Shown: piece after piece, positions 50,663 to 59,209 of the stretch
Layout of the letters: every line of letters begins with the position of its first letter
Numbering within the stretch: the stretch's first letter is position 1
Source of the DNA: Planctomycetota bacterium
GTDB lineage: Bacteria > Planctomycetota > UBA1135 > UBA2386
NCBI GenBank assembly: GCA_021776805.1
Contig: JAJFFD010000054.1
Coordinates: 21,133-85,132, forward strand
Length of the DNA: 64,000 nucleotides
Direction of reading: 5' to 3'
The notes under the pieces: model-generated
What the model saw: the letters and a program-made list of their open reading frames with translations, nothing else
Database searches by the model: none
Told to the model about the DNA's origin: nothing
Program-made: the position numbers and the translations under genes

Positions 50663-52075
50663 ATGCCCAGCTTGAAGCAACATCAGAAGCGACGCACCGA
50701 GTTCCTCGCCGGCCTGAAGCGACCGGTCCTTCTCATGGCCGGCGGCAACAAGCCCCGCAACTACCCGGACAACCCCTTCCCCTACCGTCCGGACAGCAGT
50801 TTCCTCTTCTTCTTTGGTGAGGCCGAGGCCGATGCAGCTGCCTTCTTCGATCCTCAATCCGGCCAGGTGCAGCTCTTCCTGCCAGCGCGAAGCCCCGAAG
50901 GCGCCCTCTGGTACGGGGACGTCCCCAGTCTTGCTGACATGCAAGCTCGGCTAGGAGTGGATGCCGTGGACAGCAACGATGAGCTCCCCGGCAAGATCGC
51001 CGCATTGGCCAAGGGCCGCGAGGTCGATGCGCTGGCGGTGGCAGATCCGAAGGCGACGGCCCTAGCTGCGGAGATCAGTGGCCAGAATCTGAACTTCGAT
51101 AGCGGCGCCGGGCAGGGCAGGGCGGAGCTCGTGCTCAGCATCGCCGCTCTGCGCTCGTCCAAGGACCCAGAAGAGCTCGACGAGATGCGCCGCACGGCAG
51201 TGATCACCAAGGAAGCTCATCTCGAAGCGATGGGGCACACGCGGGCCGGCATTCTCGAGCAAGAACTGGCCGGCCGGGTCGATGGCTGTTTCGCTCGGCA
51301 TGGCTGCGTTCCGGCCTACAACACGATCCTCTCCGTTCGCGGTGAGGTGCTCCATAATCACGAGCACCACAACGAGCTTCATGCCGGCGACATCGTCCTT
51401 CTCGATGGTGGTGCAGAAGCGTCCTCCGGTTACTGCTCGGACGTCACACGCTGCTGGCCTGTAAGCGGCAAGTTCGAAGGCGAAGCTGCGGAGATCTACG
51501 ACATCGTCCTCAACTCGGAATTGGCTGCCATCGAGCAGGTCAAAGCGGGCGTTCGCTACGGGGAACTACACCGCACAGCCTGCATGATCGTCGCCGAAGG
51601 CCTGGCGGAGATGGGCATACTCCGCGGCAAGGCCGAGGATCTGGTCGAGACGGGCGCGCATGCGCTCTTCTTCCCGCACGGAGTTGGGCACCAGATCGGC
51701 CTGGACGTTCACGATATGGAAGCCTTTGGTGACCAGGTCCACTACCCACAAAACAGGTCGCGTAGCAGTCAGTTTGGCACCAAGTTCCTGCGCACGGACA
51801 CGGATCTCAGGGCCGGCATGACCTTCACCATCGAGCCCGGAATCTACTTTGTGCCAGCCATCCTCAATGAGGCTGGCTTTCGCGAACAGTTCAAGGATCA
51901 GGTCAATTGGGATCACGCGGAGAAGTTTCTCCGCGCCAACGATGGGCGAGGCTTCGGTGGCATCCGCATCGAGGACGATGTCCTGGCAACAGAGGACGGC
52001 TACGAAGTGCTCACGGCGGCCATCCCCAAGGGTCGCCAGGAAGTCGAGGACCTGGTCGGTCGCGCCTTGAGCTGA
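50663..52075 (+). CDS. pepP: Aminopeptidase P (M24B), cytoplasmic
   Basis: 470 residues without signal peptide; AGGAG at 50650-50654 supports ATG 50663. The N-terminal domain begins with HQKRRTEFLAGLKRPVLLMA and has FPYRPDSSFLFFFGEAEADA, typical of PepP. The catalytic domain keeps Asp in VLLDGGAE, Asp in YCSDVTRCW, His in FPHGVGHQIGLDVHD, Glu in FTIEPGIY and Glu in IRIEDDVLA. It is distinct from the exported homologue at 30744-32102. Followed 4 bases later by tag. Confidence 0.93.
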   Translation: MPSLKQHQKRRTEFLAGLKRPVLLMAGGNKPRNYPDNPFPYRPDSSFLFFFGEAEADAAAFFDPQSGQVQLFLPARSPEGALWYGDVPSLADMQARLGVDAVDSNDELPGKIAALAKGREVDALAVADPKATALAAEISGQNLNFDSGAGQGRAELVLSIAALRSSKDPEELDEMRRTAVITKEAHLEAMGHTRAGILEQELAGRVDGCFARHGCVPAYNTILSVRGEVLHNHEHHNELHAGDIVLLDGGAEASSGYCSDVTRCWPVSGKFEGEAAEIYDIVLNSELAAIEQVKAGVRYGELHRTACMIVAEGLAEMGILRGKAEDLVETGAHALFFPHGVGHQIGLDVHDMEAFGDQVHYPQNRSRSSQFGTKFLRTDTDLRAGMTFTIEPGIYFVPAILNEAGFREQFKDQVNWDHAEKFLRANDGRGFGGIRIEDDVLATEDGYEVLTAAIPKGRQEVEDLVGRALS

Positions 52076-52079
52076 GAGC

Positions 52080-52646
52080 TTGGTCAGCTCCAGCACCAAA
52101 CGCTGCGACTGGGCAGGGACGGATCCGATCTACGTTCGGTACCACGACGAAGAATGGGGCGTCCCCTGCCACGACGAGCATCGCCTCTTCGAGATGCTCA
52201 TCCTCGAAGGTGCGCAGGCGGGCTTGAGCTGGATCACCATTCTCAAGAAGCGCCAACGTTACCGAGAACTGTACCGCGGCTTCGACCCGGCATTGGTCGC
52301 AGGCTTCGATACACGCAAGAAGCGCCAACTTCTTGGTGATGCGGGCATCGTCCGCAACCGCCTGAAGATCGAATCGTCAATCATGAACGCGAAGCTCTTT
52401 CTCGAGCTACAAACAGACTGCGGCTCCTTCGATGAGTACATCTGGGGACAGGTAGACGGCGAGCCAATCCGCAACCGTCCGCGCAGCATGAAGGATGTGC
52501 CTGCCAGCACTCCCCTCTCCGACAAGATCAGTAAAGACCTCCGTAGGCGGGGCTTCAAGTTCGTGGGCAGCACCATCATGTATGCGTACATGCAGTCGAT
52601 CGGAATCGTGGACGATCACTTGCGCAGCTGTATTCGGGGCTCGTAG
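52080..52646 (+). CDS. tag: DNA-3-methyladenine glycosylase I
   Basis: Removes 3-methyladenine from alkylated DNA. 188 residues from TTG 52080. Family blocks: RCDWAGTDPIYVRYHDEEWG (8-27), LILEGAQAGLSWITILKKRQ and the C-terminal GFKFVGSTIMYAYMQSIGIV. The zinc ligands Cys9, His23, His and Cys near the C-terminus (DDHLRSC) are present. Length is as in E. coli Tag (187). Confidence 0.95.
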   Translation: MVSSSTKRCDWAGTDPIYVRYHDEEWGVPCHDEHRLFEMLILEGAQAGLSWITILKKRQRYRELYRGFDPALVAGFDTRKKRQLLGDAGIVRNRLKIESSIMNAKLFLELQTDCGSFDEYIWGQVDGEPIRNRPRSMKDVPASTPLSDKISKDLRRRGFKFVGSTIMYAYMQSIGIVDDHLRSCIRGS

Positions 52647-52667
52647 CCGGAGCCCTGGCGACCCGGC

Positions 52668-54011
52668 TCAGCGCTCTGTGCGCTGCAGAACCAGCCGTTC
52701 GAGAGGCCTGCGATCACGGGTCGATTCGAGCCCTGCCTCGAGTTCTATCTTGTCATAGTCGAGAACTTGCATGGCCTCGGTGGCCGAAAGCTCCCCGTGT
52801 CGACGCAGGAGCACCGAAGCCCTGCCTACGGCACGATTCATGGCCCGTGGCCGCATGTCGAGGCGCAGATTCAACGCCTCCGGCAAGATCTCCGCGAGCG
52901 CCCGATAGAACCACCTCTCCAAGGCAATTGTGTCGCGCAGGTACTCCAGGGATTCCTCCTCATTGGCTGAGCGGAAGTTCCCGTGCAGGGAGGGTAGATG
53001 CGGGCGCATCTCCTCACGGAGTGCATCCGCCAAAGCGAGGCGCAGAATTCGCGAGGCATTGTTGCGTGCCCGGCCTCCCTCGGACTCGCTCATGCGATAG
53101 AGATTGACGATGGTCTGCGGATCCTCGACAGGCAGGAGCAGCTTGCCCTCCCTCTGAAGGAATCGAAGGATCTCGTCGGCCTCTCCCGACTGAAGCGCAT
53201 CGAGTCCATAGGTCGCCGCCAATAGATCTTCCAGGCTCCGGCCAAGAGAACCCTGCAGCTGCGACAGGGAGCGCTCCGCTATCCAAAGAGGAAGTGTCTC
53301 GGTGTGCACCAGGCGCATGAGCTCGAGGGGTTCGTAGCCACAGCCATTGATCAGGCTATAGCAGAGAGCCCAGGCATCGTTGTAGTCCTCATAATCGCGG
53401 ACCGGCTTGCTCATGATTTCGCGAGCGGTAATTGGACCAAGCTCTTCGCGACGCGCAGCAAAGCGCAGGATGCGCTCCCACTTCAGCGCCCCAGTCTCAG
53501 CTTCGGCTGTGGCCGCAATACCCTCATTGACCCAGTCCGGAAGATTGGGATAGCGCGAGGCGATCATGGCGTGCGCCAGCTCATGGCGCATGGTCGCGCG
53601 AAGCTGCTGCTGCCCTCGCTGCCACTCGAGGAGGACAATATGCCGGTCGCGATTATAGATCCCGTCAACGTGGCTCCCGAACCTGGCACTGATCGAGCGC
53701 GGCTCATCAGCAAAGTCCCGGGTAAACACGATTTGCAGGCCGGGCTCAGGGCGAAGATCGAGCCAGCCTTCGAGCTGCTGCATGTCTTCGGTGAGCTGCT
53801 CGCTAATGATTCGTTCCCAGGGATAGAAGGTGTCCAGGTCGTGAAAGTAGACCTCCGTATCCTCCCCCACTCGCATGGCATCCCCGTTGGGCTGATAGCA
53901 GAGCATGGGTTCCAAGCTGCAGCAGCCGGTGCAGATCACACTCAGCAACGCTAAGCTCCAGGCTCCCTTCCGGGCTTGTTCTTCAGGAGATCTCAAACCG
54001 TGCTCAATCAC
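52668..54011 (-). CDS. Gluzincin-like lipoprotein (peptidase MA-like)
   Basis: 447 residues from GTG 54011; a slightly later start (for example TTG 53996) is possible, and the annotated 5' end overlaps the divergent S9 gene. A lipoprotein-type signal (SLALLSVICTGCCSLEP, Cys30 or 31) is present. The metal site HELAH (143-147) with downstream Glu163 (PDWVNEGIAA) is the gluzincin-like pattern of peptidase MA-type proteins. The C-terminal half is helical without further motifs. Substrate unknown; probably a periplasmic or surface protease. Confidence 0.75.
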   Translation of the reverse strand: MIEHGLRSPEEQARKGAWSLALLSVICTGCCSLEPMLCYQPNGDAMRVGEDTEVYFHDLDTFYPWERIISEQLTEDMQQLEGWLDLRPEPGLQIVFTRDFADEPRSISARFGSHVDGIYNRDRHIVLLEWQRGQQQLRATMRHELAHAMIASRYPNLPDWVNEGIAATAEAETGALKWERILRFAARREELGPITAREIMSKPVRDYEDYNDAWALCYSLINGCGYEPLELMRLVHTETLPLWIAERSLSQLQGSLGRSLEDLLAATYGLDALQSGEADEILRFLQREGKLLLPVEDPQTIVNLYRMSESEGGRARNNASRILRLALADALREEMRPHLPSLHGNFRSANEEESLEYLRDTIALERWFYRALAEILPEALNLRLDMRPRAMNRAVGRASVLLRRHGELSATEAMQVLDYDKIELEAGLESTRDRRPLERLVLQRTER

Positions 54012-56081
54012 AGAACCAAGTCTCGCAGCGCAACCATCATCAAGGCTGCATTCTGCACCGCCACTTTCACCTGCCTCATCGCACCGGTCTCGTCTCAGGG
54101 ACCGACTCTGCAGCCGATCCAGGTCATGCAGATGAAGTCAGTTAGTGGAGTTTACCTCAGTCCTGACGGCAAGAAGCTAGCCTTCACACGAACCAGTCCG
54201 CGACTTGCGGAGGACCGACCTGGAACTGCCTACAACCATCTCTATCTAATGGATGTGGATAGTGGTGTTGAGAGGCTGCTGATTGGCGGCAAGCGTGGGG
54301 TTTCGGGCCTGGCCTTCAGCCCGGATGGCGATTCGATCACCCTGCGTCATCGGGGCGAAGGGGATGCACATAACGAGATCTGGCAACTGCCTCTGAACGG
54401 CGAGGAAATGACCAAGCTCACCGAAACTCCCCATGGGGTGGGCAACTACCGCTGGCGTCCCGATGGCGGCGCCATTGCATACACGGTAAAAGACCCGAGC
54501 CCACCCGCCCGCGCCAAAGCCCGCGCCGCCGGTTTCCAGCAAATCGTCAAGGACGAGGATTATGACCATGTGAGTCTATGGCTCTGGGATCGGGAGACTG
54601 GCGATAGCGAGCGGCTCACGGAGACCGTCACGGTCACTTCTTTCGAGTGGGAACCCGGTGGAAAGCACCTGGCAGCTGCGATCGCCCCGCGAAACTTGGT
54701 AGACGACAGCTACATGTTTGTGCGCCTGCATCTTGTTGTGCCGGCGGAGAACAAGGTCGAGCTCCTGGTCGAGAACCCGGGCAAACTCGGCAGCTACGCC
54801 TGGTCGGAAGATGGCCAGACTTTGGCCTACCTGAGTGCCGCCGATGTCAGGGACCCACATGCCGGCATGCTCTACCGAGTTAGCATCGGATCCGAAGCTG
54901 GCCAGCCCCTCAACCCGAGTCTGCGAGGGATGTATCACCAGGTCGAGTGGACCTCCTCCGCTGGGCAAGTTTCGATCCTGGCCGCCCTCAGCGAGGGAGT
55001 CGAGACCTCACTCGTGAACGTGGATCCTGGTTCAGGCGAGATGCGCAGCCTCGTCGAGGGCGATGACCTGGCCTTCCGCAGCTTCGTCCGTGGCGCTGGC
55101 CAGATCTATGCCATCGCCTCGCGTGCAGATCACGGCAATGAGCTCTACCGACTCAGACAGGATGGCAAACATCAGCGTCTGACCTTCTCCAATCCCTGGC
55201 TGGAAAAGATCAAGCTCGGCGTGCAGGAGACGCGCAGATTCGAATCCGTTGGTGATGTCGAGATCGAAGGCCTGCTCATCTACCCGGTTGGCTACGAAGA
55301 AGGAAAGCGCTACCCACTCGTGATTCTCGCCCACGGCGGACCCGAATCCCACTTCAGCGATGGCTGGAATACAAACTACTCCGCCCCCGGCCAGGTGCTC
55401 GCCGGACGCGGCTACTTCGCCTGGTATCCCAACTACCGCGCAAGCACGGGATACGGCGTCGAGTTTGCGAAGATGGATCATGGCGATCCCATGGGCACAG
55501 AGTTTGATGATCACCTCGCCGCAATCGCGCAGTTCGCAGAGGCCGGCATCGTCGACCCGGATCGAGTGGGTGTGATTGGCGGATCGTATGGCGGCTACAC
55601 AGCGGCATGGGCTGCTACCGCGAAGTCCGAGCACTTCGCCGCTGCGGTGAGCTTCGTTCCCTTCGTCGACATCCGCACCAAGTGGTACACGAGCGACATC
55701 CCCTGGGAGTTCTACTTCGTACACTACGAGGAGAAGTGGCCCCATGAGCAGGCCGGCTTCCTCGCAGACCACAGCCCCCTTACCTACGCGGCCAATTGCC
55801 GCACGCCTCTGCTGTTGTTGGGCGGCACTGCCGACCCGCGGGTGCATCCGAGTCAACCGCACATGCTCTATCGCGCCGTGCAGATGGCGACCAAGACTCC
55901 CGTGCGCTATGTGCAGTATCCGGGCGAAGGACACGGCAATCGCAGCAATACCAACCAATACGATTACCTACTGCGTGGATTGCGTTGGCTGGGGTATTAC
56001 CTCCGCGAAGGCGATCACCGGATGGATCCTCCACCCCCTCTCGACCTCGACTACGCGGACTGGTACGCCACGAAGCGCTAG
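54000..56081 (+). CDS. Exported S9 prolyl oligopeptidase-family peptidase
   Basis: I choose GTG 54000 behind AGGAG (spacing 9), giving 693 residues and a signal peptide (IIKAAFCTATFTCLIAPVSS). The N-terminal beta-propeller has repeats such as GVYLSPDGKKLAFTRTSP and SGLAFSPDGDSITLRHRGEG. The catalytic alpha/beta-hydrolase domain contains the nucleophile Ser in IGGSYGGYTAAWAA, the acid Asp in GGTADPRVHPSQ and the His in PGEGHGNRS. It most resembles the S9C acylaminoacyl-peptidase-like group. The 3' end overlaps the convergent lipase gene by 4 bases. Confidence 0.93.
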   Translation: MLNHRTKSRSATIIKAAFCTATFTCLIAPVSSQGPTLQPIQVMQMKSVSGVYLSPDGKKLAFTRTSPRLAEDRPGTAYNHLYLMDVDSGVERLLIGGKRGVSGLAFSPDGDSITLRHRGEGDAHNEIWQLPLNGEEMTKLTETPHGVGNYRWRPDGGAIAYTVKDPSPPARAKARAAGFQQIVKDEDYDHVSLWLWDRETGDSERLTETVTVTSFEWEPGGKHLAAAIAPRNLVDDSYMFVRLHLVVPAENKVELLVENPGKLGSYAWSEDGQTLAYLSAADVRDPHAGMLYRVSIGSEAGQPLNPSLRGMYHQVEWTSSAGQVSILAALSEGVETSLVNVDPGSGEMRSLVEGDDLAFRSFVRGAGQIYAIASRADHGNELYRLRQDGKHQRLTFSNPWLEKIKLGVQETRRFESVGDVEIEGLLIYPVGYEEGKRYPLVILAHGGPESHFSDGWNTNYSAPGQVLAGRGYFAWYPNYRASTGYGVEFAKMDHGDPMGTEFDDHLAAIAQFAEAGIVDPDRVGVIGGSYGGYTAAWAATAKSEHFAAAVSFVPFVDIRTKWYTSDIPWEFYFVHYEEKWPHEQAGFLADHSPLTYAANCRTPLLLLGGTADPRVHPSQPHMLYRAVQMATKTPVRYVQYPGEGHGNRSNTNQYDYLLRGLRWLGYYLREGDHRMDPPPPLDLDYADWYATKR

Positions 56082-57574
56082 TGCTTACGCATGGGCCGCC
56101 TCTCGAGGAGGAGGAAGAGCATGTTGTCGGTGAAGTGCGGGTTCTTGGTCAGGCCGATGTGATCATCCGCCAGGAAGGTCACATTGCTCCAAGGCACTGG
56201 AGACTCGAGCCAGGGCCGGTAACCACCGCCAAAGCGCTCATCAGCGAGGCTGCTGTAGCGGGCAACAGTTCCGTCGCCATCTCCATAGAGTCGGCGCTCG
56301 TCGAAGGACAGGCCGCCCCAGTTCTCTTGCTTGGCCTTGATCAGGGTGTTTTCCGCATCCCCCGCGAAGAGGAAAACCTCGGACGAGGGCATCCCTTCCA
56401 CCGGCCTATCCAGGGCAGCATGGAAGGCGCTGGCTCGATTCAGGCACCAGCTTAGATACTCGAAGGCCTGGGCCCGCCGCGCCTCCGCCGTTGCGAGATC
56501 AGGCAGAAGGTAGGCCAACAATTTTTCTGCTTCGGCGGACATGAGGCCCCACTTGTTCTGCTTCCAGACTTCCGGATCGAAGAAGTCCAAGTCTACGACC
56601 TGGTCTTGGCCATCGACGATCAGCTTATGCCGCACTCTGGGTAGCAGCTGGTAGAGCGAGGGCATGCTGCAGAGAAGCGCTGCACCGAAGCGGGGCAGGA
56701 TCCAGGCTGGCTTGAAGCCATGCTGGAGATTGCGCATGGCATCCATGGACCCCAGGTTTGGCGTGCCCACCATGACCAGACGATCGACATTCTGCGCACC
56801 TTCCCAAGTGATCTCCGGCAGCGAGCCATCCGCAGGCAGGTCCGTCTTGCCATAGCGCAGGTAGTAGCGCGCGATGAGGCCACCCATGGAGTGAGCCACA
56901 ATGTCGAAGTTGTAGCCCTCTGCCAACCAATTGGCGACCGCATCCGCTTCCTGCAACTCTTCAGGCTTGCCGCTGGCCCGCAGACGCTCCACCTTGGCTC
57001 GAGCAGCGAGATCGACTTCCTTACGCTTCTCCTCGATGAAGTAGCCCAGGCGAATGGCGTTCTCCACATTGTCGCGACGCCAGTCGTAGAAGAAAGTGAA
57101 ACAGCTGTAGTGGTCCTCCGCGTAGAGCGGTGAAAGAGGATCATTGACCAACTGATCCGTGTAACCGCCAGCTCCCAATGTGCGCAGGATCTCCGCGTAA
57201 ACATTCACAGATAACACCTGGTAGAGAACACTCAACTCCAGCTGCCCCAGGGGGCCGGCCGGGTAGACGTCCTCCTTGTCCGGGTCATAGACCATGGCGG
57301 ACTCAGGGACCTTGATCGGCAGAGCTACCGCCCGCGCGCCCTCCGGACTGTTGGGGTCAATACCCTCCGAGGTGAAGGCACCCCAAACGATCTTGTTGGT
57401 GGAGCGCTGCCTTAACTGCGCACCGAGCACACCGTGAATGACGATGACCGGATTGCGGACCTTGTCGAGGGCAGCCTCTTTGTAGATGCGCGCTATGTTT
57501 GGCGGGGGTCGCCCGGTTCCACAAGCACTGGCAAAGACAAGGAGAGAGAGGGTTGCTAGAGGCTTAACTTGCAT
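56078..57574 (-). CDS. LCAT-like lipase/acyltransferase lipoprotein
   Basis: Start ATG 57574 gives 498 residues with lipobox ASAC (Cys18); the longer frame is a shadow of the neighbouring gene. An alpha/beta-hydrolase with oxyanion motif VIHGVLGAQL (His47), nucleophile Ser229 in VAHSMGGLIARYYL, and late acidic/His region DGDGTVARYSSL and DHIGLTKNPHF. The layout (PxVIVIHGxxG, long insertion, AHSMGG) matches lecithin:cholesterol acyltransferase-type lipases. It should be attached to the outer membrane or periplasmic face. Confidence 0.88.
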   Translation of the reverse strand: MQVKPLATLSLLVFASACGTGRPPPNIARIYKEAALDKVRNPVIVIHGVLGAQLRQRSTNKIVWGAFTSEGIDPNSPEGARAVALPIKVPESAMVYDPDKEDVYPAGPLGQLELSVLYQVLSVNVYAEILRTLGAGGYTDQLVNDPLSPLYAEDHYSCFTFFYDWRRDNVENAIRLGYFIEEKRKEVDLAARAKVERLRASGKPEELQEADAVANWLAEGYNFDIVAHSMGGLIARYYLRYGKTDLPADGSLPEITWEGAQNVDRLVMVGTPNLGSMDAMRNLQHGFKPAWILPRFGAALLCSMPSLYQLLPRVRHKLIVDGQDQVVDLDFFDPEVWKQNKWGLMSAEAEKLLAYLLPDLATAEARRAQAFEYLSWCLNRASAFHAALDRPVEGMPSSEVFLFAGDAENTLIKAKQENWGGLSFDERRLYGDGDGTVARYSSLADERFGGGYRPWLESPVPWSNVTFLADDHIGLTKNPHFTDNMLFLLLERRPMRKH

Positions 57575-57623
57575 CGCGGCCCGCGATGGTATCCGCAGAG
57601 CCGCGATAAGAGTGGAAACTCGT

Positions 57624-58139
57624 CTACTTCTCGGCGCCGGAGTCGGTCTTTGCCTTCGCAGGCTCGCCCTTCTCCGCTCCGATGAACTCCGCGCCAGGCT
57701 CGGGAGCCACTTCGTCTTCCACCTTCTGGCGCTTCTCGTTCTCGCGCTGCTCCTTCTTACGCTTGGCGCGAGCACGACGCTCTCGGGCAGCACTCTTGTT
57801 GACGTGATTGGCATCTTCGGGGTCATAAGCCAGGACTCCGATTCCGAAGTCGATGGGCCAGATGCGCAGGCGGAATCCGGCGAGGCCGACACCGACCCCA
57901 AAGATGGGGCCCAGATCCACAGCGGCGACTTCGCCGTCGCCTAGGTTGCTGAGGATATCGATGCCGTAATTGGGCCCGTCATACTCGTCGAAGCTGACGA
58001 TGTTCCCATAGGCGCTGGCCAGGCCATCGACCTCGAAGAACTTGTCCTCGTCCTTGGTGTTGTCACCCATACGCAGGCTGAAGCAAGCGCTGAGGAGCGG
58101 GACGAGGGAGAGAAGGGAAAGCTTGGTCAACAACTTCAT
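57624..58139 (-). CDS. Small lipoprotein with charged C-terminal tail
   Basis: Not recognised. 171 residues from ATG 58139 with lipobox LLSAC (Cys19). The first 110 residues after the signal alternate Gly and hydrophobic residues (GPIFGVGVGLAGFRLRIWPI), suggesting a small beta-structure. The last 60 residues are highly charged (AARERRARAKRKKEQRENEK) and helical. Lies 49 bases upstream of the lipase lipoprotein on the same strand, so the two are probably co-transcribed. Confidence 0.7.
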   Translation of the reverse strand: MKLLTKLSLLSLVPLLSACFSLRMGDNTKDEDKFFEVDGLASAYGNIVSFDEYDGPNYGIDILSNLGDGEVAAVDLGPIFGVGVGLAGFRLRIWPIDFGIGVLAYDPEDANHVNKSAARERRARAKRKKEQRENEKRQKVEDEVAPEPGAEFIGAEKGEPAKAKTDSGAEK

Positions 58140-58270
58140 GGTGAGTGGGCCTTCAGCAAAGGGGATGCCGAGAAGAAAGGGCTCGTAGCCGATCTGCAAG
58201 CCCACCTTTCGGATCCCGAGACAGGAATTGTGAATCTACGCAGACTGTTCTGTCCTCCCCAAGGGACAGA

Positions 58271-59209
58271 TCAGGCATTCAGCCAGCCGAAATCCGTATT
58301 CCCGCCACTGATGATGCCGCCCACCCGAAGGCCTGCGAAGCGCTCCGGATAGCCGCGAATCAAGCCCATGACCGTGGCTCCGGAGGGCTCGACCACCATC
58401 TTCATGCGCTCCAGATGAAAGCGCGCCGCCGCGAGCAGGGCCGCCTCCGGAACGGTCATGACCTCTACCCCATACTTCCTGAGGATCGCGAAGTTGATCT
58501 CCCCCAGCCCGGTCAAGAGACCGTCCGCGGCTGTCGAGGGGTTCGCCACTCTGGGTTGGAGTTCTCCCGTCTGCATGGAGCGATAGGCGTCATCCACCGC
58601 CTCCGGCTCGGCACCGATCACCCGGATCGAGGGCTGGAGAGTCTTGACCGTGATCGCTGTGCCGCCGATCAGCCCCCCACCTCCCACGGGAGTGATGATC
58701 ACATCGAGATCGGGCACCTGCTCCAGCAGCTCCAGTGATGCAGTGCCCTGACCAGCGATGACCAGCGGGTCCGTATTCGGGTGGATGAAGACGGCGCCGC
58801 GCTTCCCCACTTCGGCCGCGCACACTTCCGCCCGCTCGGTCTGCTTGCAGAAGACTATCTCAGCACCGTAACCACGCATGGCCTCGACCTTGACGCGGGG
58901 CGCATCCTCCGGGACCACGATCGTGCAAGGCAAGCCGGCCTGCAGGGCAGCATAGGCGAGGGCCTGGCCGTGATTCCCGGAGCTGTGGGCGATGACTCCG
59001 CCAGCGCCGATCTCTGGCTGAGCCAGCAGGGCATTCATCGCCCCGCGCGCCTTGAAGGCGCCGATCTTCTGGAAGTTCTCGCACTTGAAGAAGACCTGCG
59101 CGCCCACTTCTCGATCCAAGGTCTCGGATCGCAATACCGGGGTGAGGTGCACGCGGCCAGCGATCCGCTTGGCCGCTGCGCGCACATCCTCGATCCCCGG
59201 GAGCTTCAT
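58271..59209 (-). CDS. Threonine dehydratase-type PLP enzyme
   Basis: Fold-type II PLP-dependent ammonia-lyase, 312 residues. The PLP lysine is in NFQKIGAFKARGAMNAL (S/A-F-K-x-R-G motif); other family blocks are IAHSSGNHGQALAYAALQAG, the phosphate-binding PVGGGGLIGGTAITVK and SGGNTDFGWL. It lacks the C-terminal ACT regulatory domain, like the catabolic or serine-racemase-type enzymes, so allosteric inhibition by isoleucine is unlikely. Start ATG 59209 overlaps the stop of the upstream glycosidase gene by 4 bases. Confidence 0.92.
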   Translation of the reverse strand: MKLPGIEDVRAAAKRIAGRVHLTPVLRSETLDREVGAQVFFKCENFQKIGAFKARGAMNALLAQPEIGAGGVIAHSSGNHGQALAYAALQAGLPCTIVVPEDAPRVKVEAMRGYGAEIVFCKQTERAEVCAAEVGKRGAVFIHPNTDPLVIAGQGTASLELLEQVPDLDVIITPVGGGGLIGGTAITVKTLQPSIRVIGAEPEAVDDAYRSMQTGELQPRVANPSTAADGLLTGLGEINFAILRKYGVEVMTVPEAALLAAARFHLERMKMVVEPSGATVMGLIRGYPERFAGLRVGGIISGGNTDFGWLNA

